NCBI GenBank assembly: GCA_031268255.1 | Contig: JAIRXO010000082.1 | Location: 1 to 15,188 of the forward strand | Direction: 5' to 3' | From: Spirochaetaceae bacterium | GTDB lineage: Bacteria; Spirochaetota; Spirochaetia; Treponematales; Breznakiellaceae | Length of the DNA: 15,188 nucleotides | Shown: piece after piece, positions 1-5,687 of the stretch | Position numbering within the stretch: the stretch's first letter is position 1 | Layout: each line of letters begins with the position of its first letter | The notes under the pieces: model-generated | Database searches by the model: none | Told to the model about the DNA's origin: nothing | Seen by the model: only the letters and a program-made list of their open reading frames with translations | Translations under genes and position numbers: made by a program

Positions 1-120
1 TTAAATTTTCATCATATTAATAAATTAAAAACAAAAATGGCTACTGAAATAATTAATCGGATGAACGGATATAGCAATTCGTATATTTGTACCCCGATGG
101 AGGTTTTTGATTATGAATAA
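1..120 (+). CDS. 3' end of an unidentified gene (partial, runs off the left edge)
   Basis: Frame +1 is open from the first base of the window to a TAA at 118-120 and encodes 39 residues, ending in MNGYSNSYICTPMEVFDYE. The first in-frame ATG is at 37, with no convincing ribosome-binding site, so this is more likely the tail of a longer gene that starts outside the window than a 27-codon gene. The support is positional: the stop codon overlaps the start of the next gene by 8 nt (113-120), and that gene's GGAGG lies inside this reading frame, as in a translationally coupled pair. The DNA is strongly AT-rich, unlike the rest of the window. I do not recognise the family. It could be the first member of a toxin-antitoxin-like or other small accessory pair, but that is inference from layout only. 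Confidence 0.45.
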   Translation, partial: LNFHHINKLKTKMATEIINRMNGYSNSYICTPMEVFDYE

Positions 121-292
121 TTTTGAAGATGAACTTGACCGAATAAGGATACAATTATATGAGGAAACAAAAAATCTTGATAAAGCCTCATTGGTAAAGA
201 GGGTTAACTCAAATGCTAAAAAAATATCAGATGAATTGGGTATTAAAATAATGAAAACTGAAAACGTTAAAGTAAAAGAAAATATAATATAA
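113..292 (+). CDS. small hypothetical protein, 59 aa
   Basis: The ATG at 113 is chosen because GGAGG at 99-103 sits 9 nt upstream. A TTG at 107 in the same frame would be only 3 nt from that site. The product is 59 residues, charged and probably helical (MNNFEDELDRIRIQLYEETK at the start), with no signal peptide, cysteine or membrane segment. The N-terminal pattern of a helix followed by an ETK-type turn and a second helix resembles short uncharacterised proteins that often occur as one member of small two-gene accessory modules. That is recollection of a general look, not a family match. It overlaps the preceding reading frame by 8 nt (ATGAATAA) and is followed 20 nt after its stop by a hairpin. 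Its AT-rich composition differs from all the minus-strand genes and suggests acquisition by transfer. Function unknown. Confidence 0.6.
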   Translation: MNNFEDELDRIRIQLYEETKNLDKASLVKRVNSNAKKISDELGIKIMKTENVKVKENII

Positions 293-297
293 TCCAA

Positions 298-333
298 TAA
301 AAATAAGAGAACGCCCAACATCCATGTTGGGCG
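298..333 (-). terminator. hairpin with U-rich tail, likely intrinsic terminator for leftward transcripts
   Basis: A perfect 10-bp inverted repeat, CGCCCAACAT at 312-321 and ATGTTGGGCG at 324-333, encloses 2 nt; in practice the inner pairs open to a larger loop. Read on the minus strand the hairpin is followed directly by TTCTCTTATTTTTATT, a good U-rich release tract. Read on the plus strand the nearest T-run (346-350) begins 13 nt after the stem, so it would be a poorer terminator for the small plus-strand gene. It probably closes leftward transcription arriving from phoB and may also slow rightward transcription. Confidence 0.6.
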
Positions 334-611
334 CTTCGTAGCAGATTTTTACTTCGCATAACAGGACTGTTTACGCGTTTTTGTCCTGCCGGACAAACCG
401 GGCCAGTAGGCGGCCCTTCGAGGCACGACGGCATACAGAAGCTCTGAATGAGACCTACGCCGCGCTACATTTTTCATCAAACCCGCTCGCGGGCTTCACT
501 TGGGGGGTAGCCGGAGACTTGCGGAGCAAGGCTCCGGCGTAGGGGGGCGCGACGATGAATGAGGCAACGGCAGGAGGCGGTGGGGAAATGCGCCCCCCGC
601 CGTATCAGCTT
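334..611. other. gene-free, highly structured intergenic region between the small gene and phoB
   Basis: No gene is convincing here, but inverted repeats are dense. TTTGTCC/GGACAAA (380-386 and 391-397) has a TGCC loop. GGGCC/GGCCC (400-404 and 412-416) is a short stem. CCCG/CGGG lies around 482-493. A long imperfect stem spans 510-538: GCCGGAG pairs with CTCCGGC, then after one mismatch CTTGC pairs with GCAAG around a 3-nt loop. A GC-rich stem spans 576-601 with one bulged T. The 9-bp pair GGGGGGCGC (542-550) and GCGCCCCCC (590-598) competes with that last stem. The 576-601 hairpin lies 10 nt past the phoB stop but has no U-tract. The region may be a mobile intergenic repeat, a structured 3' untranslated region, or an uncharacterised RNA; the sequence alone does not decide. 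Confidence 0.5.
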
Positions 612-1307
612 TTATTCCGCCCTGAAGCGGTAGCCGACGCCCCGTATGGTTTCTATCATGTCGCCGGCTTCTTTAAGTTTTTTCCGTAAGGCCAGTACCT
701 GCACGTCAACGGAGCGGTCGGTTACCGGATAGTCGGGGCCGTGGACGGCGGCGATGATCTGGTTACGGGAAAACACAATGTCCTTGTGGGATATAAAATG
801 AAGGAGCATGGCGAATTCAGTTGCGGAAAGATCAAGGACGCTGTTCCCCCAGGAGATTTCGTGCTTTAAGGTGTCGACGGTAAGTTTCCCCGCCTGCCAG
901 ACTTTTTTTTCGGTCCTGTCCCCGCTTGATTCCTCAAGGCGCCTGAGGGCGGCCCGTATTCTGGCGATAAGCACCCGGGGGCTGTAGGGTTTTACCACAT
1001 AATCATCGGCGCCCAGTTCAAGGCCGGCGACAATGTCAGGCTCTTCTCCCTTGGCGGTGGCAAGGATTACCGGAACGGACTTCCATCTGCTTTCCATCTT
1101 TATTTTTTTTAGGGTACGCAGTCCGTCCATGCCGGGGAGCATGATGTCAAGGATGACGCAGTCCGCTCCGTGTTTTTCGAGGAGGCCCAGGCCTTCTTCT
1201 CCTGTTCCGGCTTTCAGAAGTTTCCACCCTTCGCCTGAAAACGCCAGGGCAAGCATTTCCTGTATTCCCTGATCGTCCTCAATAATCAATACGGCGGATT
1301 TACTCAT
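612..1307 (-). CDS. phoB: PhoB-like response regulator, OmpR/PhoB family
   Basis: A complete 231-residue two-domain response regulator. The receiver domain (about residues 4-120) shows the acidic pair D11/D12, the phospho-acceptor D54 in VILDIMLPGMDG, T84 in LATAKG and K106 in DYVVKPYSP. The C-terminal domain (about 135-231) is a winged helix with the family's typical LSATEFAMLLHF start and a VDVQVLALRKKLKEAG recognition region, ending near GVGYRFRAE. Naming it PhoB rather than another OmpR-family regulator relies on its place as last gene of the pst-phoU operon. Its ATG overlaps the phoU stop by 8 nt (1300-1307), so translation is probably coupled. It is expected to bind the hexamer array upstream of pstS when phosphorylated under phosphate limitation. 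No phoR sensor kinase gene follows; the next 300 bases hold no gene. Confidence 0.92.
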   Translation of the reverse strand: MSKSAVLIIEDDQGIQEMLALAFSGEGWKLLKAGTGEEGLGLLEKHGADCVILDIMLPGMDGLRTLKKIKMESRWKSVPVILATAKGEEPDIVAGLELGADDYVVKPYSPRVLIARIRAALRRLEESSGDRTEKKVWQAGKLTVDTLKHEISWGNSVLDLSATEFAMLLHFISHKDIVFSRNQIIAAVHGPDYPVTDRSVDVQVLALRKKLKEAGDMIETIRGVGYRFRAE

Positions 1308-1962
1308 TGAGTTCTTCGTGTTTACTCTCCGTCATGTAAATTATCGCTTCGCAGATATTGGTGATGTGATCCCCCAGGCGTTCAATATCCCCTGATGTAT
1401 GGAGAAAACGGAGGGCCTTTTTCAGCAGTTCTGGATGTCCTTTCATTAACTGCAAAATCTCCTCGGAAATTTTCTTGTGCTCGCCGTCAATAATATCATC
1501 CAGGGCGGCGGCTTTACGGGCGGCGGCCGGGTCCTGTTTTAGATACGCCGAAGCGGAAGCGCGTATCATCTCCTGGCCTGTCTTTACCATAAGCTCAAGG
1601 CGTTCCATCGCGCGGAACGGCGCCTTGCCTGAAAGTTTTATCGCCGTCTTTGCCAAGTGTACCGCATGATCCCCTGCCCTTTCAAGGTTCACCGTGATTT
1701 TCAGTATCGTAAAAATTTCCCGGAGGTCCCTGGCTACAGGCTGCTGGGTTGCTATGAGCATAACGACGGCATCCTCTATGGCAAGCTGCATCGCGTTTAC
1801 CGCCGCGTCGCCTTTCTTGACAGCCTTGGCAAGTTCCTTGTCGTTTTCCTTAAAGGCCGCGAGGGCTTTTCCAAGGCCCTCCTCAACAAGGGATGACATG
1901 GCCAGAATGTCGCGGCGCAGGGTTTCAAGTTCTTCGGAAAAAACAGCCCGTTTGTTTTCCAT
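1300..1962 (-). CDS. phoU: PhoU phosphate-signalling regulator
   Basis: A complete 220-residue all-helical protein, close to the usual PhoU length. It has the two pseudo-repeated PhoU domains, each with its metal-binding E-x-x-x-D motif: ERAGDH at residues 94-99 and ERLGDH at 194-199. PhoU proteins are cytoplasmic and connect the Pst transporter to the PhoR/PhoB signalling pair, damping the Pho response when phosphate is plentiful and limiting uptake. The start ATG lies 3 nt beyond the pstB stop, with GGGAGG inside the end of pstB at a rather long spacing of about 12 nt. The end overlaps phoB. All features fit a standard PhoU. Confidence 0.94.
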   Translation of the reverse strand: MENKRAVFSEELETLRRDILAMSSLVEEGLGKALAAFKENDKELAKAVKKGDAAVNAMQLAIEDAVVMLIATQQPVARDLREIFTILKITVNLERAGDHAVHLAKTAIKLSGKAPFRAMERLELMVKTGQEMIRASASAYLKQDPAAARKAAALDDIIDGEHKKISEEILQLMKGHPELLKKALRFLHTSGDIERLGDHITNICEAIIYMTESKHEELNE

Positions 1963-1965
1963 AAA

Positions 1966-2718
1966 TTAACCGAACCTCCCGGAAATGTAATCTTCGGTTC
2001 TCTTGTCATTGGGGGTGGTAAACAGCGTCCTGGTATCGTTGTATTCAATAAGTTCCCCCAAAAGAAAGAACGCCGTCCTGTCGCTTACCCTGGCAGCCTG
2101 GTGCATGGCGTGGGTTACAATGATGATGCTGTAGTCCTTTTTTAATTCGCCGATAAGTTCCTCTATTTTTCCTGTGGCAATGGGGTCAAGTGCGCTGGTA
2201 GGTTCGTCCATCAGTATTATTTCCGGTTCCATGGCAATGCTTCTGGCTATGCAGAGCCGCTGCTGCTGGCCGCCTGAAAGGCTTAACGCTGATTTTTTCA
2301 GCCTGTCCTTTGCCTCGTCCCAGAGGGCCGCCTTGGTAAGGGACGCCTCTACCAGTTCCTCAAGTTTCCGCCTGTTCCGTATGCCCTGCATTCTTTTGCC
2401 ATACGCAACATTGTCAAAAATACTCATGTTGAAAGGATTCGGTTTCTGGAATACCATGCCTACCCTGGTTCTCAGTTCGGTTACATCCATACCGTTGTAT
2501 ATGTCCTTTCCGTCAAGCAGCACGTTTCCCGTAACGCGGCAGGAGGGAATAAGGTCGTTCATGCGGTTCAGTATCCGTATAAAAGTTGACTTCCCGCAGC
2601 CCGAAGGGCCGATGAGGGCGGAAACTTCCCGGCCTGCAAGGGAAAAATTGATATTTTTAAGGGCCTGAAATTCCCCATAAAAAAGGTCCAGGCCGCTCAC
2701 TTCGATTTTTAAGGTCAT
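1966..2718 (-). CDS. pstB: phosphate ABC transporter ATP-binding protein PstB
   Basis: A complete 250-residue ABC ATPase with canonical motifs: Walker A GPSGCGKS at 37-44, Q-loop Q91 in VFQKPNPFNMSI (diagnostic for PstB), signature LSGGQQQR at 147-154, Walker B IILMDE ending D171-E172, and switch histidine H203 in VTHAMHQAARVSD. It hydrolyses ATP to power phosphate import through PstC and PstA at the inner face of the cytoplasmic membrane. The ATG overlaps the pstA stop by 4 nt (ATGA), and phoU begins 3 nt after its stop, so the genes are co-translated. Length and motifs are typical. Confidence 0.97.
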   Translation of the reverse strand: MTLKIEVSGLDLFYGEFQALKNINFSLAGREVSALIGPSGCGKSTFIRILNRMNDLIPSCRVTGNVLLDGKDIYNGMDVTELRTRVGMVFQKPNPFNMSIFDNVAYGKRMQGIRNRRKLEELVEASLTKAALWDEAKDRLKKSALSLSGGQQQRLCIARSIAMEPEIILMDEPTSALDPIATGKIEELIGELKKDYSIIIVTHAMHQAARVSDRTAFFLLGELIEYNDTRTLFTTPNDKRTEDYISGRFG

Positions 2719-3554
2719 TCGTATCCCCTTCGCTTCCCGAAAAACCAGGTGATGATTTTTGTGGACGTGTTTATCAAAAGCACCAGTATGACAAGGACCC
2801 CCGCCGTGGCAAAGGCTATGCCGAAATCTTCAGGATGTATGGCCTCTTTTGTCAAATAGTAAAGATGTATGGTCAGGGTACGGCCTGATTCAAAAATTGA
2901 TTTTGGAAGATTGCGGGTGATTCCTACGGTAAGGAGTACCGGGGCTGATTCGCCGACCACCCTGCCTACGGCAAGCACGCCTGAGGTAACAATGCCCGGC
3001 AGCGCCGGAGGTATAACCACAAAAAAGATGGTCTGGAATTTAGCCGCCCCGAGGGACAGGCTGCCTTCCCTGAAAGAAACGGGAATGGTTTTAAGGGATT
3101 CTTCCACGGTGCGTATGATTACCGGAAGTATCATGATGCTTAACGTAAGGGCCCCTGCCATGATTGACTGGCCGAGTTTAAAAACGCGGCAAAAGACCAA
3201 AAGGCCGAACAGGCCGTAGATGATGGACGGGATGCCGGCGAGTGTTTCTATGGCCAGGCGGAGCAGGCGGACAGACCTGGTATCACGCGAATATTCATTG
3301 AGAAAAATCGCCGTCATTATACCGACAGGAAGGGCAATGGCGAGGGAGACAAGTACCACATAGAAAGTGGTAACTATCATGGGGAAAATGCCGCCGTCAT
3401 CGGCTGATCGAAACATAAAGGAAAGTCCCAGAACGCCCGCCGACTGGACAAGTATGTAGGCGAGAATCAGTACAAGTATGGCCGCCACGGAAGCAAGGCT
3501 TGCAGCCATGATTCCGTAAAGGATGCCGTCAAGAATTTTTCGTGTTCTTCTCAT
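2715..3554 (-). CDS. pstA: phosphate ABC transporter permease PstA
   Basis: A complete 279-residue integral membrane protein with about six hydrophobic segments: an N-terminal one near residues 15-37, then a cluster from about 60 onward. The cytoplasmic EAA loop that docks on the ATPase is visible as REGSLSLGAAKFQTIFFVVIP, and VGESAPVLLT follows, typical of PstA. It forms the membrane channel together with PstC. The ATG overlaps the pstC stop by 4 nt, and an AGGAAGGGG-type ribosome-binding site precedes it. The 4-nt overlap at its other end joins it to pstB. Ordinary length and no oddities. Confidence 0.95.
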   Translation of the reverse strand: MRRTRKILDGILYGIMAASLASVAAILVLILAYILVQSAGVLGLSFMFRSADDGGIFPMIVTTFYVVLVSLAIALPVGIMTAIFLNEYSRDTRSVRLLRLAIETLAGIPSIIYGLFGLLVFCRVFKLGQSIMAGALTLSIMILPVIIRTVEESLKTIPVSFREGSLSLGAAKFQTIFFVVIPPALPGIVTSGVLAVGRVVGESAPVLLTVGITRNLPKSIFESGRTLTIHLYYLTKEAIHPEDFGIAFATAGVLVILVLLINTSTKIITWFFGKRRGYE

Positions 3555-4753
3555 ACCCCTTCCTGTGATAGTTCTGTTTTTCGTTTTACAAGAAGGATGA
3601 CGCTGTTGAGGGCGAGGATAAGGACGAACAGCACCACCCCTATTGAAAAAAGCATTTCGTTGTGCCTGCCTTCGGCGTATCCCATTTCGAGGGCTATGGT
3701 CGCCGTAAGGGTGCGTATGCTGCCGGTGATTCCCTGTATAAACTGGGGGGAATTTCCCGCCACGAGAATGAGCGCCATGGTTTCACCGACGGCGCGGGAT
3801 ATTCCAAGGATTACCGCCGCCAGTACCCCCGACTTGGCATGGGGCAGCACTACCGCCCAGGCTGTCTGCATCCTGCTTGCGCCCAGGGACAGGGAAGCCT
3901 CCCTGACCGAGACCGGTACGGCCCTGAGGGATGTTTCGGCTATGGTGATTACCGTAGGCAGTATCATCACCCCAAGAACCATGGCGGCTGCAAGGAGGCC
4001 GTTGCCCGACGGTACGCCGAAGGTGTTTTTTACCCAGGGAACTATGACCATGAGGCCGAAAAACCCGTACACCACAGAGGGAATTCCCGCCAGAAGCTCT
4101 ATGCCGCTTCGTATAAGCGACGCCGGTTTTGGCGGAACGAATTCGGCGAGAAACACGCATGAAAATATGGCCAGAGGGAGCCCCAGGAGAATGGCGAAAA
4201 AACTAACGACAAGGGTGCCGACTATCATGGGCAGTATGCCGTAGAGTTTGTTGTAGGCAGGCCGCCACTCAAGGCCGGCGATAAAATCAAAAAAACCGTA
4301 TGGTTTTTCGGGCAATAAAATATGTATCTTCGATGTCAGGCCCGGAAGTTTCCCGGGGTACCTTACCGTAAAGGTATAGGCCTGGGGATAGCTTATCTCC
4401 CCTCCTTCGTTCCTGATAAACTCAATAATTTTTTCAGGATCTTTTTCGGCCCTGTTTATCTTTACTTCAAGAATCCCCGAAGAGGCGCCGTCTGAAAAAC
4501 CCAGAGAGATCTCCGAAGTGTCAGGCGGAATATTTATAAAGGTTGTACGGTTCAGATACAGCTCGCCGTTTACGGTAAGCTCTTCGATTCCTTCGGGAAC
4601 AATGCGTATTCCGTCAGATGTCGGAAAAATAAAAGGGCCGGCGCCCTGAACAAACACAAACACCAGAATGGAGGCTAGTGCGAGAACGGAACTGAGGGAC
4701 ATCCCCCGGAAAAGATATATAAAAAAGGTGTCAGCACGCCGGCGGTTAAGCAT
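3551..4753 (-). CDS. pstC: phosphate ABC transporter permease PstC with an enlarged periplasmic insert
   Basis: A complete 400-residue permease, roughly 100 residues longer than common PstC proteins. The first membrane segment is about residues 18-40. A stretch of about 100 mostly polar residues (45-150) follows before the conserved part resumes at FDFIAGLEWRPAYNKLYGIL, then four or five further membrane segments. The EAA loop REASLSLGASRMQTAWAVVLP (284-304) and GISRAVGETMALILVAGN identify PstC. The insert should face the periplasm, near where PstS docks, and looks beta-rich with alternating hydrophobic residues. The ATG lies 1 nt after the pstS stop, and I see no strong ribosome-binding site, so translation is probably coupled to pstS. 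What the extra domain does is unknown. Confidence 0.93.
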   Translation of the reverse strand: MLNRRRADTFFIYLFRGMSLSSVLALASILVFVFVQGAGPFIFPTSDGIRIVPEGIEELTVNGELYLNRTTFINIPPDTSEISLGFSDGASSGILEVKINRAEKDPEKIIEFIRNEGGEISYPQAYTFTVRYPGKLPGLTSKIHILLPEKPYGFFDFIAGLEWRPAYNKLYGILPMIVGTLVVSFFAILLGLPLAIFSCVFLAEFVPPKPASLIRSGIELLAGIPSVVYGFFGLMVIVPWVKNTFGVPSGNGLLAAAMVLGVMILPTVITIAETSLRAVPVSVREASLSLGASRMQTAWAVVLPHAKSGVLAAVILGISRAVGETMALILVAGNSPQFIQGITGSIRTLTATIALEMGYAEGRHNEMLFSIGVVLFVLILALNSVILLVKRKTELSQEGV

Positions 4754-4754
4754 A

Positions 4755-5579
4755 TTATTTAACGGAAATCCAGCTTGTTTTGACTATGGCCTGTCCCGCA
4801 TCAGTCAAAATCCAGTCAAGAAAGGCCAGGGTTTCGCTGTTGAGGGTCCTGCCCTTTTTGGTAAGGAGGAGGAAGGGTCTGGCTATCAGGTAGGTGCCGT
4901 TTATTACATTGGCGGTAGTGGCGGGAACGCCGCCTACGTTCAGCGTTTTTACCGAATTGTCAACAGAGCCAAGGGAAATGTACCCTATGGCGTCGGCGTT
5001 ACGCGAAATCTCGGCTTTTACCGCGCCGGTTCCGTCAAACTCTATGGACCCCCTGACCAGTTGGTCCTGGAACCTGACAATCTCCTCAAAGGCGCCCCTG
5101 GTTCCCGATCCGGGCTCCCGCGAAACAACGGCTATCCTTCCGGCCCTGCCGCCTACCTGGCTCCAGTCGCTTATAGCGCCGGTGTAGATACCCCTGATCT
5201 GGTCTATGGTCAGGTTCGAGACAGGATTGCCGCTGTTGACTATGACCGCTATGCCGTCAATGGCAATGAGGTGTTCGTCAATGCCGGAGCCGATTTCAGC
5301 GGGGCTTAATTCGCGGCTGGACATTCCTATCTCGGCTGTTTCGGCGGGGACGGCCTTGATGCCGTCGCCTGACCCTGTGGCGCTGATGTTAAACGACACG
5401 TTCCCGCGCAGGTTTTTGTACTCGGCGGTCAAGAGTTCCATCAGGGGGCTTACCGAGGTGGAACCCGCCACCGTTACGGTATAGGGCGCGGCGGCGGCGT
5501 TTTGATCGCTTCGCGGTCCTGAAAAGACAGGGCCGAGAACAGCCAGTGTCAAGAGCAGGACAACAGAGATTTTCTTCAT
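4755..5579 (-). CDS. pstS: periplasmic phosphate-binding protein PstS
   Basis: A complete 274-residue solute-binding protein. The ATG at 5579 is chosen because AAGGAG at 5588-5593 is 8 nt upstream and the residues after it form a clean signal peptide (MKKISVVLLLTLAVLGPVF). The in-frame ATG 6 nt upstream would be too close to that site, and an ATG at 5612 would put non-hydrophobic residues first. There is no lipobox cysteine, so it looks like a soluble periplasmic protein and not a lipoprotein. Phosphate-binding motifs of the family are visible: GSTS at 39-42, TGSGDG at 68-73, SSRE at 87-90 and REPGSGTRGAFE at 154-165. It delivers phosphate to PstCA. It is first in the operon, directly downstream of the PHO-box-like array, so it should be the most strongly phosphate-regulated gene here. 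Confidence 0.95.
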   Translation of the reverse strand: MKKISVVLLLTLAVLGPVFSGPRSDQNAAAAPYTVTVAGSTSVSPLMELLTAEYKNLRGNVSFNISATGSGDGIKAVPAETAEIGMSSRELSPAEIGSGIDEHLIAIDGIAVIVNSGNPVSNLTIDQIRGIYTGAISDWSQVGGRAGRIAVVSREPGSGTRGAFEEIVRFQDQLVRGSIEFDGTGAVKAEISRNADAIGYISLGSVDNSVKTLNVGGVPATTANVINGTYLIARPFLLLTKKGRTLNSETLAFLDWILTDAGQAIVKTSWISVK

Positions 5580-5610
5580 AATCATTTCTCCTTGTGTATC
5601 AGATAGCGTC

Positions 5611-5616
5611 AATGTA
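5611..5616 (-). promoter_or_regulatory. tentative -10 element of the pst operon promoter
   Basis: TACATT on the minus strand matches TATAAT at 4 of 6 positions and lies 9 nt downstream of the last hexamer of the PHO-box-like array. That is the layout of activator-dependent Pho promoters, where the box replaces a -35 element. It would place the transcription start near 5604, leaving a leader of roughly 25 nt that contains the AAGGAG site. A competing candidate, TATCTG at 5600-5605, would leave too little leader before that site. The match is weak. Confidence 0.3.
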
Positions 5617-5625
5617 CTGAGCTAC

Positions 5626-5664
5626 TGTTAAGGAGACATGAACGAATTGTTAAAATTTGGTTAA
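5626..5664 (-). promoter_or_regulatory. PHO-box-like array upstream of pstS (four hexamers, 11-bp period)
   Basis: Read on the minus strand, four hexamers follow each other with exactly 5 nt between them: TTAACC (5659-5664), TTAACA (5648-5653), TTCATG (5637-5642) and TTAACA (5626-5631). An 11-bp step puts them on one face of the helix. The known PhoP box of Bacillus consists of TTAACA-like hexamers at about 11-bp spacing, and PhoB-type regulators generally bind direct repeats of this period. The array is in the only sizeable gap upstream of pstS, and its last hexamer ends about 46 nt before the start codon. The operon's own last gene encodes the expected binding protein. Binding itself is inferred. 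Confidence 0.8.
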
Positions 5665-5687
5665 TTTGCGCCTTTTTACAACGACGC

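Noticed and set aside
25..321. 98-residue minus-strand open frame over the AT-rich left end
   Set aside because: It is hydrophobic only because it reads AT-rich DNA backwards, it runs through the terminator hairpin, and the plus-strand frame opposite has a good ribosome-binding site.
400..480. Possible tRNA or small stable RNA gene on either strand
   Set aside because: No T-loop, anticodon stem or acceptor pairing could be assembled; only simple hairpins are present.
342..540. Open plus-strand frame of about 66 codons through the structured intergenic region
   Set aside because: It has no ATG and no ribosome-binding site, and is crossed by several palindromes.
3597..4753. Long plus-strand frames across pstC and pstS (such as 3597-4244 and 4668-5309)
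   Set aside because: They are antisense shadows of well-recognised pst genes; high GC at third positions keeps such frames open.
5588..5616. TTGACG near 5608-5613 as a -35 box for pstS
   Set aside because: The -10 position would fall on the ribosome-binding site and start codon, leaving no leader.
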